This document shows positions 35,821 to 48,440 of a DNA stretch of 64,000 nt, piece by piece. Each line of letters begins with the position of its first letter. The first letter of the stretch is position 1. A model generated the notes under the pieces. It saw only the letters and a list, made by a program, of their open reading frames with translations. It was not told the DNA's origin and did no database searches. The translations under genes were made by a program, and so were the position numbers. Source of the DNA: Misgurnus anguillicaudatus (taxonomy: Eukaryota; Chordata; Actinopteri; Cypriniformes; Cobitidae); NCBI RefSeq assembly GCF_027580225.2, contig NC_073361.2:27173001-27237000 (forward strand). Direction: 5' to 3'.

Positions 35821-36878
35821 CTTCACACAGAGAAAAGAGACAAAAACATACAATTGAGCAAAACAACTCAGACAATAGAGAAACAACTGCATGGTGAATT
35901 TCAGGGATAAATATATCCCATAATGCTCTGCATTTGTGTGTTTTTTATCCAATCCGAGAGCACTGAGTGGTTCATTCAAGGCTTTGGAGATTTGCTTAGT
36001 GGTTACATCTTGGAAACAGATATGCTGGAGCCAATTTTGAGAACTAATTCACTTTTGGGAAAATAATAAATAAAGCCTGATTAAAAAAACTGCTGCTCAT
36101 TTGAAATGGGGCGGTCTTCTGCCTAAAGTGAATCATTTTCAGTTGTGGCCAAGGGTGTGTATTAGATTTGAACATCGGGGGGTTGAAGTGTCAATAGTAC
36201 ATATGTTTTCATCATTGTATAAAAAAGGTTCTTAGATTTTTTTGGGGGGTTGCCTCCCTCAATCTTCCCTGGAAACTACACCCCTGATTGTGGCATCCTG
36301 CTTCCAGCATCCTGCCCTCTATCAACTTCCATATGGCCACAGCTGCTCCGACCTCCAGCTTTTGGAAAAATCCCTGTAACACTTTTACAGCTTTGATGTC
36401 TCCAAAGCTTGTTTAAACACTGCCAGTAAAACAATAATATCTCTGTCATCGGTTTCTGTGGTAAAGCATCAAAACCTCCAGGGAAGTTTCTATTTATAAG
36501 CTTTTGAAAATCATAACCACGATGTGTGAGCTGAAGGGCTTTAACAAAAATATTCACATTCACATAAGTTTAGTGTGTTTTTCATCTTCTAACAAACACA
36601 GAAAGTGTTCACTAATGAATGGCTTATTTTTTGTCTAGCATAAATAAATCAAACAATTATTAATTGAAAATACATTTACTACCAAAATGACCCAAAATAC
36701 AAAGTTTTGTATCCTGAAAAAAATGAAGTGAGTTTATGCTTAAAACAAAAAAATTACTTAAATTACGTTAATTGATCAATTAAATTTAGTTTAATGTTTC
36801 TTACCACACTGGTGGATATTTTAACATCTTTTAAGCATAAACTTACTTGATTTTCATTATTTTTATAAAACGAGACTA

Positions 36879-38075
36879 AGGGCCCTATTTTAATGATCTG
36901 AAATGCAAGTGCGAAGCGCAAAGCGCAAGTGACTTTGTGGGCGAATCTTGAAAGGAGACCGACGTTCTTGTAAGAGCAGTCAAAGACAGATAAGTTGTTT
37001 TGTATGTGGATGGGAGAAACGCACCCAAATCAGCGTCGGTTAAACAGGCGTGGGAGGAAATATATTTTATGGCGTAATAGCACTTTTGGAAGTACTTCGA
37101 CTCGCCTGAAAAGTCCGCTCCCCTTCTCACTCTCATAATGGGAGAGGGAGGGTGTTACTGCGCCGAGTCGAAGTACTCCCAAAAGTGCTATTGCGCCATA
37201 GAATATAGGTCCTCTTTTAAATCCGCTTAGAAAAGCGCTACGTTTAATTTTGTACCACCAAACTTGCTCGTATAACTACTCATCTTAAATAGGAAAAACG
37301 TTGATGTGTTTGGTCACTTCTAACTTTATCTCTGATTGGTACCATTGAATGAATGGGGCTAAGCTAAATCCTATCGAAGCGTCGCGGCGCGCTCCGGCGC
37401 TTGCGTGCGCGCGCGCGGATGGTGGAGGGATGTATCAACAGTTCTTGGTTGGGGTAGTGACATATTTTAGTATTGAACATGAGTAGACTATTCCTTTAAG
37501 GTTTCTTATGAAAACATTTTAATTATTATTTACATAAAATAAACGTAATACAGCCACACAACAAACTTATGAAAATGTTTTAAACGTTATTTGCATGATA
37601 ATTTTTTAACACACAATAAATAAAAACTATCACCACAAGGCTCACCACTATGATTTCCCTTATCTCATTTGTTAATATTTTTATTGTAACAATTTATGAT
37701 TTGCAAAAATAACTGTTGCATCTGTGTAGATTAGATAAGCAAAGTGTGTGCGGATTGTGAACGCTATACATTATGTTCAAGCATGCACCCTTAAAATAGC
37801 ATAATGAACAACGCGCAATGCGCCACTGACTTTAGACTATTTTTTTCTGGTCAGTGGCGCAATTGTTTTTTGAAACTGCAAAATAGCCTCAGAGATGGTT
37901 TGCGCCGGAACACGCCTCCTTTTTTGCACTGAACCGCCCAGGGAGCGCAAGTTCATTCCCTAGTTTGCCGACGTGCGTCTGTGGAGGGAAAAACCTGCTG
38001 TGCGCCGGTGCAAAATACGAATGATACATGCGTCACTGACAAAGTCAATTGCGCTGGGTGCAAGATAGGGCCCTT
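36879..38075. mobile_element. Inverted-end element (agggccctat family) with nested palindrome
   Basis: The ends are aagggccctat and atagggccctt. Sub-terminal ttgcgctgggtgcaag and gcgcaagtgactttgt are typical of a very abundant fish element. A fold-back insertion at 37060-37206 has arms tatggcgtaatagcactttt and its reverse complement around a loop of gagaggg-type sequence. Confidence 0.75.
37060..37206. mobile_element. Small palindromic MITE
   Basis: The left arm tattttatggcgtaatagca continues cttttggaagtacttcgact; the right arm is its reverse complement with few mismatches. The loop is about 40 bases. Confidence 0.75.
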
Positions 38076-38179
38076 AATATCTTGAGTCATTTTGCTGTGT
38101 ATGAATATGAAAAGCTCAAATGCAAAAGCCACCTAACACCACTTCTGTCAAAACTGAGGCAATAATATTGACTGAATAC

Positions 38180-38700
38180 TCTCGCCATGTATTATAGACA
38201 AGTTTCCCGGGTGAAATAGGCGTGCAGCCATTAGCCTTTCACTCTGCCAACGACTTCCGGTTAGCGTCTTTTACTGTCTTTGGTTAGTGTACAGAAAATT
38301 AAAAGTTGTGATTTTCTAGGCCGATATGGCTCGGAACTATACTCTCAAACTGGCGTAATAATCAAGGACTTTGCTGCCGTAACATGGGTGCAGCAGGCGC
38401 AATGATATTATGCAGCGCCCAAAAATAGTCCCATTGGTTACTTTCAATAGCAGGGGACCATTTTCGAGCACTGAGTAATATCAAGTTTTAAATAGGAAAA
38501 ATATCGAAACTCTATTTTTGAGCGTGATGCTAATGGTCTAATCAGATTCAATGGATTATGCTAAGCTATCCTAAAATGGGTATGGCAAGACCCAGAAATC
38601 AACTGAATGGATTCCAAAATGGTATAAATCAAATGTTTAATTCTAAGGGAGCTGGAAAATGAGCCTATTTTCAAAAAAGTGGAGTGTCCCTTAAAAGTGT
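38180..38700. repeat. Dispersed fish repeat
   Basis: Phrases such as gggagctggaaaatgagcct and aaaaaagtggagtgtccctt recur throughout cyprinid genomes from memory. No ends resolved here. Confidence 0.45.
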
Positions 38701-41271
38701 CTGTTTATCGTGATCCCATTTTTCAAACTTTATTTGGTGTGTAAGGTTGCTGATAGAGCATAAATAATGCCTGCAAAATTATACAGCTCAAAGTTCAATG
38801 CCAGGCGATATATATTTCGAAACAGAATTTGCTTTTCAAGTACTACAGAGAACAGTCGGTTTGGACTACAACCCTCTACTTCCTGGATATATGACGTCAA
38901 TATAAGAGTTTTTGAAAAACATTCACACACAGGAATACCCCAGTCGCCAGCTAAGCTAAGCTGCTGTCGAATCACAACAAACTAAACAAGCACAATCAGA
39001 ACTAGTTATGTATTTCTGAAGGAGGGACTTCACAGAAAAAGGAAGACATCAACCTGTTTTTAGGACAGTGAAAACAGCGGTATAGAGATTTTTTACACAC
39101 AACACATGAACGCATCGTATATTTAATCGCAGCTTTGAAAACGCAAAAAAAACGGGACCTTTAATCCCAGCCTCAGGCCATTCAGAAATACCTCTTTGTT
39201 GGCAGAATCCGTTAAACGCCAAATACATTTTTCAGCAAAGTCCTCTAAATGCATGGAAGAAGAATCGAATGAACAAAGTCGTGCGTGCGTTGGACATACC
39301 AAATATATTACTAGAAATTTTGAGCCTTTTACCTCTTTTAAAAAATGACAGGAAAAAGTGACTGAAGAGAGATAGAGTAAGATTAGGAAACTACATTGAA
39401 TCACATTCAAACTTGGGTCCCTTTTGAGTACTTGGACCTGAATACAACCCAAATTTGGCAGCCACATGCATCATAGCGCCCCCCAAATGTATGATTTAGT
39501 TTCTTAATTTAAAACTATGTAAACTATGTAAAATGTATATAATATTTTTGGCAATTTAATACTATTGGCACTATTTTTATCAACAGCACACCAATGACTG
39601 CATAATACAGAAATACATTCAAACTTAAGATCATTAAAAATTAAACTTCTGCATGTATTCTAAGAAACAAGATTTTTATGGTACGTTTATAAGTTATTTT
39701 TTGGAGAGACTTTATCTAAAAAGAGCATTTCTGGAATTTGTCTTCTAATAATGCTCCATAAAATTCAGAAAGAAGCTGATCAAGGGCTCAGTCTAATGAG
39801 CTCAGTGTCAATGTTGTGGGACACATTAAGTGAGCATCAATATTGTCTACCCATGCATTAGTCTGTGAAAGTTTAAAAATATTTATCCCTGCACCATTTC
39901 ATAAAGTTCACAATACAATTTCACAGCGAGCTTCAGAATAGCATATGGTTCAGAGATGAAAATGCCTTCATTATTTGTCTGCCGCAGAACTGCGTCTCCT
40001 GACAAATCTTTCGTAGCAAATTGAAGACAAATGTAATTTGACCATCAATCTCTAAAACTGAAAGACTTTTCGTTTTATCCCACAACAAGGAACTTAGATG
40101 GCCATATGTTAATTCTGCCCGTTTTCTCCCGACAGCATTTTGTACACAATTACAAAAACATCATCCATCAATCTTTTGATACATCTAGTTGAATGCAATG
40201 CAGACAAACGTCCTCACAATAGTTTGTACAGTTGTTATCTTACAAAAACTTTTATTGTTGTTCAATCGAGTTCTATTCTATCTCTTTTCTATTTTGACAA
40301 ATTTTTAGTTGGATGAGTCGTAGTTGCAAAATGCAAATAAACTCACGCCTGTGACAGCACGTCTTATATTAATGTTGCTACGTTGCTTGGCAACAGCAAA
40401 AAGCCTGTAGACAGGTTAAACAACTATTTTCCTATATAAATATTATATTTTTAACTACAGAATTATTCAGACAATTATTTATAATACATTAATCATGTAG
40501 CCATTCCACCCAGAACGCCCTATAACATGAAAAGATGTAATTCGTTCCCTTCTTGTCTATACACACTCCTTATCCTCGCTTTCTTTTCTTCTTCATCTCG
40601 ACCTCACAGGTTTCTCCTCTCCCGAGCCAAAGAGAAAGGCAAACATATTCGACAGGCGCTGTTTAATTACAGGGAAACCCACACAGTCAACAGTGACCTT
40701 TTCACAAACAGTAAAGCGTCTGTTTACTAGGTGCTCCACAATCATCTGCATTTCATTATAGTTGGCTTCTGAGATGAGACGCTGTTGTGTCTACATTATA
40801 CCCGAGTGAGAAATGTTGGCTATAGAAGACGTCACTGGAGTTTTAAACCCTGAACCCCTATTTTATTGGTTCTCATCTTAGTGGCTAAATTGTAAATATA
40901 GAGAATATGGACTGTTAAAATACTCTATTCAGATGAGCAACATGGAGGTGTGAAGCGTTAAATATAATGTTAGAGTACAGAGAGCCAGGGAAATGGAGAC
41001 ACAGCCTGTGTTATCTAGTCAAAGGTTTAAAACATCTAGTGGTATCAGAATGGTTTCTTCTAAATACAGCCTCATGTGGGTGACGCTGACAGGTTGCCTG
41101 GTTTATTACAGAGCTGTGTGACAGAGCGACCCTGCAGCCAAACTCAATGAGACTCCAACAAGATTTTAGAGCTTTATGAGACGTTTTCAGTAAATGGATA
41201 AAAATTGTTTTTGTTTCATACACAGTATCATATAGCTTCAAAATACTTGCAATACAGTGCTTGAGACTATG

Positions 41272-42423
41272 TACACTCACCTAAAGGATTATTAGGAACA
41301 CATGTTCAATTTCTCATTAATGAGAAACATGGCAGTTGCTTCAATGCATTTAGGGGTGTGGTCCTGGTCAAGGAAATCTCCTGAACTCCAAAATGAATGT
41401 CAGAATGGGAAAGAAAGGTGATTTTAGCAATTTTGAGAGTGGCATGGTTGTTGGTGCCAGACGGGCCGGTATGAGTATTTCACAATCTGCTCAGTTATTG
41501 GGATTTTCACGCACAACCATTTCTAGGGTTTACAAAGAATAGTGTGAAAAGGGAAAAAACATCCAGTATGCGGCAGTCCTGTGGGAGAAAATGCCTTGTT
41601 GACGCTAGAGGTCAGAGGAGAATGGGCCGACTGATTCAAGCTGATAGAAGAGCAACTTTGACTGAAATAACCACTCGTTACAACCAAGGTATGCAGCAAA
41701 GCATTTGTGAAGCCACAACACGCACAACCTTGAGGCGGACGTACTACAACAGCAGAAGACCCCACCGGGTACCACTCATCTCCACTACAAATAGGAAAAA
41801 GAGGCTACATGTTGCCTGGTCTGATGAGTCTCGATTTCTGTTGAGACATTCAGATGGTAGAGTCAGAATTTGGTGTAAACAGAATGAGAACATGGATCCA
41901 TCATGCCTTGTTTCCACTGTGCAGACTGATGGTGGTGGTGTAATGGTGTGGGGGATGTTTTCTTGGCACACTTTAGGCCCCTTAGTGCCAATTGGGCATT
42001 GCTTAAATACCACGGCCTACCTGAGCATTGTTTCTGACCATGTCCATCCCTTTATGACCACCATGTACCCATCCTCTGATGGCTACTTCCAGCAGGATAA
42101 TGCACAATGTCACAAAGCTTGAATCATTTCTTGAACATGACAATGAGTTCACTGTACTAAAATGGCCCCCACAGTCACCAGATCTCAACCCAATAGAGCA
42201 TCTTTGGGATGTGGTAGAACGGGAGCTTTGTGCCCTGGAGGTGCATCACACAAATCTCCATCAACTGAAGATGCTATCCTATCAATATGGGCCAACATTT
42301 CTAAAGAATGCTTTCAGCACCTTTTTGAATCAATGCCACGTACAATTAAGGCAGTTCTGAAGGCGAAAGGGGGTCAAACACAGTATTAGTATGGTGTTCC
42401 TAATAATCCTTTAGATGAATGTA
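41272..42423 (+). mobile_element. Tc1/mariner element, degenerate
   Basis: The terminal repeats match in 28 of 30 positions: left cactcacctaaaggattatt followed by aggaacac, right its reverse complement ending in gatgaatg. TA lies at each end (41272-41273, 42422-42423), the Tc1 target. The element is 1152 bases and carries one broken transposase frame. Confidence 0.93.
41394..42389 (+). pseudogene. Tc1-like transposase, broken by a stop and frameshifts
   Basis: The N-terminal frame begins MNVRMGKKGDFSNFESGMVV and shows the helix-turn-helix segment SQSAQLLGFSRTTISRVYKE, then a TAG at about 41540 where a Trp would be usual. A shift near 41550-41560 moves to the frame with GRKCLVDARGQRRMGRLIQA. 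The DDE core is visible: WSDESRF holds the first Asp, FQQDNAQCHKA the second, and SPDLNPIEHLWD the Glu. Another shift near 42120 separates the second Asp from the last, and a further one near the C-terminus moves to the frame ending KAKGGQTQY. The catalytic residues survive but at least three breaks prevent one product. It is a relic and not a host gene. Confidence 0.9.
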
Positions 42424-43429
42424 TACTGAAAACATATATTTAATTTAGATCTGTACAGTTGCTTTGGAACTGTAAAAAAATGCGGGTCAAATTGACCACG
42501 GAACACCGTAATTTATAGCGAAAAATCTGAAACGTGTTTAGAAACCATATCACCGTTTTTGAAAAAAAAATATACTGATATTGAATTATTGTCCAGCCCA
42601 AGACAGTACCCTTTAAATGGGTCCATTTTTGGTGAACTGTTTCTTTAAAAAAACTGACTAAAGAGACAACTATTGACAGTGTTGTTAAAGTGTATCTATA
42701 TTTTAATGTATAAAATGATTTTAAAGATAAAGGAGGAAGTTATGAGAGAATAGAGGATGCGTTAGGTTGTAAATATGGGCTCCATGCTGTGTGTTGAGGT
42801 TCAGCTTATGACAGTTCACTGTAACAACCAGCCAGTATACTGAAGAGAAGGATGCTGGTGAGATAAAAGAAATGTGAACAGTGTGGTGTTGGACAGGTTG
42901 AGAGCTTGCTGCTGGGAGATCGGCCTATTTTTTCATTTTTCCACGTTACGACTATACATCCCTCACAGGACCGCGAAACTCTCCTCACACGATTGAACAG
43001 ATCAGATCTGTCTCCGGGTGATGAACTATAGTGTATCAAACAGCATTGTTAAAAAGACTGGCAGGCAAGTGCGAGAAACACACTCTCCGATCCACATGCA
43101 TAATCAAAGACAGAGCCAACTATTTATATTACTCAACAAAAAATGAATTAGGAACAAAGCGTGAACCTTTAAAGTCGTACAGAGAGAAATTGATTTCAGC
43201 AGCCGGTAGACAGCTAACCGAAGTGTGTATGCCGTAAAAGTTACGTTCATCAAGTGAAAGTATGTAAGATGTTTAAGGATTTCAAGGACAATCTCATGAT
43301 CTGATAAATGCAAAGGTGTTAAATGCAAAGTCTGTGACAAAGATCAGCATCGCTGGAGCATGGAGGTCATAGCATGATGCTTTAGAAAGGCTTCTTTGTA
43401 ACATTAAAGAGCCAGTAAGATGCCAATTT

Positions 43430-43746
43430 TAAGCATCCTATCACTGTTTATAAGTCCCGGACAACAGGTTTAAATGCATGCAAGGTCAAAAAACACTGTA
43501 ATTTTCAAAATATAAATTTAAAATTACCCCATTTCTCAGAGATCCCCAAACGATTCGTGTAAAGCCGTTCAACGACTCAGTCTGCCTAAACCCCACCTTT
43601 CAGTAGCCTACTCTGCTCTGATTGGTCAACTGACAGGGTCTCTGCACAGACCACAGATCAGTGGCACAGACCAACAATAGTCCAAAATGTATTGCCCTAG
43701 TGCTAACATGATTTACTGAGAAGACATTATCGACATCAATACACAT
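43430..43746. other. Left flank of the satellite, probably part of a mobile element
   Basis: Sequence such as ctctgattggtcaactgaca and the right flank at 45690-46190 (cgcggcaaggctataggcgg) resemble the ends of a dispersed DNA element that carries the satellite as internal repeats. Ends are not resolved. Confidence 0.4.
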
Positions 43747-45690
43747 CATTCATCATTAATCCAAGCAATAAAAACGACGATAAAAACTAACATTTTACAC
43801 TAATTTAAGCATTTATGTAAGCTAACCGGGTCATAGCAAAACAGTAAGTGCACATGCGCTAGCCGCTTGCTAACGTGACTCTCTGACAGTATGTTAGGAG
43901 TTTAAACAACGACTTCATTCATCATTAATCCAAGCAATAAAAACGACGATAAAAACTAACATTTTACACTAATTTAAGCATTTATGTAAGCTAACCGGGT
44001 CATAGCAAAACAGTAAGTGCACATGCGCTAGCCGCTTGCTAACGTGACTCTCTGACAGTATGTTAGGAGTTTAAACAACGACTTCATTCATCATTAATCC
44101 AAGCAATAAAAACGACGATAAAAACTAACATTTTACACTAATTTAAGCATTTATGTAAGCTAACCGGGTCATAGCAAAACAGTAAGTGCACATGCGCTAG
44201 CCGCTTGCTAACGTGACTCTCTGACAGTATGTTAGGAGTTTAAACAACGACTTCATTCATCATTAATCCAAGCAATAAAAACGACGATAGAAACTAACAT
44301 TTTACACCCATTTAAGCATTTATGTAAGCTAAGCGGGTCATAGCAAAACAGTAAGTGCACATGCGCTAGCCACTTGCTAACGTGACTCTTTGACAGTATA
44401 TTAAGAGTTTAAACAACAACATCATTCATCATTAATCCAAGCAATAAAAACGACGATAAAAACTAACATTTTACACAAATTTAAGCATTTATGTAAGCTA
44501 ACCGGGTCATAGCAAAACAGTAAGTGCACATGCGCTAGCTGTTTGCTAACGTGACTCTCTGACAGTATATTAAGAGTTTAAACAACAACATCATTCATCA
44601 TTAATCCAAGCAATAAAAACGACGATAAAAACTAACATTTTACACAAATTTAAGCATTTATGTAAGCTAACCGGGTCATAGCAAAACAGTAAGTGCACAT
44701 GCGCTAGCCGCTTGCTAACGTGACTCTCTGACAGTATGTTAGGAGTTTAAACAACGACTTCATTCATCATTAATCCAAGCAATAAAAACGACGATAGAAA
44801 CTAACATTTTACACCCATTTAAGCATTTATGTAAGCTAAGCGGGTCATAGCAAAACAGTAAGTGCACATGCGCTAGCCACTTGCTAACGTGACTCTTTGA
44901 CAGTATATTAAGAGTTTAAACAACAACATCATTCATCATTAATCCAAGCAATAAAAACGACGATAAAAACTAACATTTTACACAAATTTAAGCATTTATG
45001 TAAGCTAACCGGGTCATAGCAAAACAGTAAGTGCACATGCGCTAGCCACTTGCTAACGTGACTCTTTGACAGTATATTAAGAGTTTAAACAACAACATCA
45101 TTCATCATTAATCCAAGCAATAAAAACGACGATAAAAACTAACATTTTACACAAATTTAAGCATTTATGTAAGCTAACCGGGTCATAGCAAAACAGTAAG
45201 TGCACATGCGCTAGCCACTTGCTAACGTGACTCTTTGACAGTATATTAAGAGTTTAAACAACAACATCATTCATCATTAATCCAAGCAATAAAAACGACG
45301 ATAAAAACTAACATTTTACACAAATTTAAGCATTTATGTAAGCTAACCGGGTCATAGCAAAACAGTAAGTGCACATGCGCTAGCTGTTTGCTAACGTGAC
45401 TCTCTGACAGTATATCAAGAGTTTAAACAACAACATCATTCATCATTAATCCAAGCAATAAAAACGACAATAGAAACTAACATTTTACACCCATGTAAGC
45501 ATTTATGTAAGCTAACCGGGTCATAGCAAAACCGTAAGTGCAGCATTCGCTAGCCGCTTTCTAGCGTGACTCTCTGACAGTATGTTAGGAGTTTAAACAA
45601 CGAAATCATTCATCATTAATACAAGCAATAAAAACGACGACAGACATTAACATTTTTACACTCATTTAAGCAAGTATGTAGCTATAATCA
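43747..45690. repeat. 169-bp satellite, 11 full copies plus a partial
   Basis: Units start with cattcatcattaatccaagc at 43747, 43916, 44085 and 44254 and then every 169 bases to 45437, with a one-base insertion before the partial copy at 45607. Copies fall into sub-types marked by cactaattt, cacccattt or cacaaattt and by ccgcttgc, ccacttgc or ctgtttgc. The first three copies are almost identical; the last full copy is the most diverged. No gene inside. Confidence 0.95.
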
Positions 45691-46689
45691 TACTTACAGG
45701 TTGTGGTTAGGAGACGCATGTTGTTCCAAATAAAGTGGGTACTGAACCATTTTTCATTGCCAAACGTCTAGTAAATCTCTCCGTTAAAAATTAATTTTAA
45801 CCACTGATTTTTCATATATCTTCATCCTTTGGTAGTAAAAACAACACAAACTGAAAACACAGCGTGATATGATGTACACACTAACTAGCTGTGGGCAGGT
45901 CATAGTTTTCGTTTTTCCCGCGGCAAGGCTATAGGCGGAGATTATTACGCAAAGTGTTGTAAAGTGTGACGTGGATAAAGTCAGGCAGGAAATTCAATCC
46001 ATATGACGACTCGTTTCAACGATTCAGAGTTGACTCCCTACTTTAGAAGCCAATAACTTTAATAATCGTGCACTTTTGGTTCAACTACTTTGCACATTGT
46101 TTACATTGACGGACAGCTACATGACACACTGCAATACAGGTCAGTTTCGATTTTGGATAAATTCAGTAAAAATGACCTAAATTATATTAAGCCACTGGAA
46201 TGATTTAAATAGAGGTACATTTTTTTTGTATGCAAACCCTCCAAAATGTAAATCCTTATTTATTGATAATCTTCCACTTTGCTTAAAGATTTAAATGTCA
46301 TCTATAAGTGTAAATAATGCCAGAAGTGTAATTATGGGCAAACTATTCTTTAAAACACTTATTACTATGAAATCTCATCCAGAAATCGTCTGTCCCTGGT
46401 GTCATAAATCTGCAAGCCTCCTTCTGGCAGCAGAGCTCCCTGTGAGCTCTGGCTTAGATGAACATTCAGCACACAGCAGGCTGATCGTTTTGCCAACAGC
46501 ATTATAGAAAAAACTCAAAGCTCGATGCTCTCAGAACGAAAGTACAGCTGTGTGTTAATAGAGATGCTTACAGATAAATCACTGGAGCAGTCAAAGATCA
46601 CCGAAAGATCTGAGCTTGAGTATGTCACTTTAAACAAAAAGCCTTTGGAGAGAGTTTAGACAGCAGGTTACCGCTGAAGAACAAATCCA

Positions 46690-46845
46690 GGGCCATATTT
46701 ACTAAACAGGGCAAATTAGCAATTGAAAAAAGCACAGATCGCATTGCGTGATTCATATAAATACTCTCCTCTAATAAATTTTGCGTTGGAAAGAGAAACT
46801 CCTACAAATGAATATGCAATCTCAGTCTTTAGTAAATCCTGACAA
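46690..46845. repeat. Possible short fold-back repeat
   Basis: The left phrase ggccatatttactaaa and the right phrase tttagtaaatcc are inverted. Weak. Confidence 0.3.
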
Positions 46846-47054
46846 TATTTTTATAACAACACAAGTTGGCACAAGTTTAAGATGCGTTTTGATCAATCGG
46901 ATCACAAGTGGACGAGAGAGACAAATTCACGTTTACACTTGGTATTTTAAGACATCTCCTTTGTCCACTTTCGACCACTTCTGTCCCGATTACTTTGAGC
47001 GGGTGGTCTGTGGAGACTGTGGATGAGTCCCTCTGATTTCGTTTAAACGCGAGC

Positions 47055-47375
47055 AGAGAAATTATTCAATTCAATTTTCAATTCAATTTTATTTACATAG
47101 CGCTGTTCACAATTGTTAATTGTTTCAAAGCAGCTTTACATGAATAGATATAGGGGAAAACAGAAAAATCGATAGATAATATAAAAAGCAGAATACAGCG
47201 GCTAAGAATAAACCGTACAAGCGAGCGTAGTAATAATGTATGTACACACAAAAGTGCTAAGTTAAGCCAATGTTGGCTGACTCTCCATGGAATGAAAAAA
47301 AAACCCTAGGAGAAAAACCCTGTGGGAAAACTCCTAGGAGGAGAAAAACCCTTGAGAGAGATACATATATATTTA
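47055..47375. repeat. Dispersed cyprinid-type repeat, copy 1
   Basis: It has the phrases ttttatttacatagcgctgt, caaagcagctttacatgaat, gtgctaagttaagcc and ggagaaaaaccctt. A second copy with the same order of phrases lies at 57530-57850. Confidence 0.75.
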
Positions 47376-47683
47376 TATATATAAACACGATAGGGATATG
47401 AAACGGGTAAGCGGATTAAAATTATGGGTTTAAATTGATGCAAACGAATATTATGTCAGAGTCGGCTGCTTGTGTTGTTAGTAAACATGCTGCACAGTGT
47501 TTTCTATGTATATGTAAGGGCTTTCTCAGCGCATATTTCAGCGCAATTAATTAAATAAGCTTGTTCAACTTTCACATACTCACAGAATAAAAGACGCGGA
47601 AATCAGCAAATTTGGTTTTATCTGTGGTTTCATCACATCAGATAAATGGGTGGATAGGCGGTCTTTTGTAGCTGTTTGAACAC

Positions 47684-48440
47684 ATTCAACCACATGCGCG
47701 TTTACACCACAAAAGCAATTTGGTCGAAAGTGTTTTCAACTACCTCTGAATGTGGTCAAAAGTGGATGAGCTCAAAATGTTTTACACCTCATTTACACCT
47801 GTCTTCACAGTGTTTCCCATACATTGATTTATTTGTGGTGGCCCACCACAGAATCAACACTGGCCCCCACAAATAGAATTTTCATGATTCCATTTACATT
47901 TTAATTTCACTATTTAAAACAGCATAATTCGGCTTAAAATATAATTTGATATATAATACAGATCAAATACAGATACAGATCAAAGAGTAGAAGTGAAACA
48001 TATTTCAGGTGCCAACACTAGATCAAACGCAAACACGACATGATGACGTCACATATATGCTAATTAGCGGGTGACGTCATCACCACCAAAATCCTGTGGG
48101 AAACACTGCTTCAGCATCGTGCACTTGTGATTCGTTTGACGAATATTCTTCGTAACTATTTCCCCGCCATTGACGATTTTACTTTAATTAAAACATTTGT
48201 AAAACATTTTGAGTTCGTGAGATCATTGATGAGTTAACTCGTCAATTAAGAAAAAATGCTTCCCGGTAATCCATATTTCCGCTATTATCCACTAGGTGCC
48301 GCTTTTGTGGCTATTCAATCACATGAGCGTTTACACCACAAAAGCAATCCGTTAGAAAGTGTTTTCGAATACCTCTGAATGTGGTCAAAAGTGGATGAGC
48401 TCAAAATGTTTTACACCTCATTTACACCTGTCTTAAGCGT
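47684..48440. repeat. Direct duplication in intron 6
   Basis: About 125 bases at 47684-47812 recur at 48316-48440 (gcgtttacaccacaaaagca; ctctgaatgtggtcaaaagt; gatgagctcaaaatgtttta). A further near match covers 48150-48250 and 48480-48600 (tttccccgccattgac). Confidence 0.8.

Noticed and set aside
43747..45690. CRISPR-like repeat array
   Set aside because: Units are 169 bases, contiguous, without distinct spacers; it is a satellite in a vertebrate intron.
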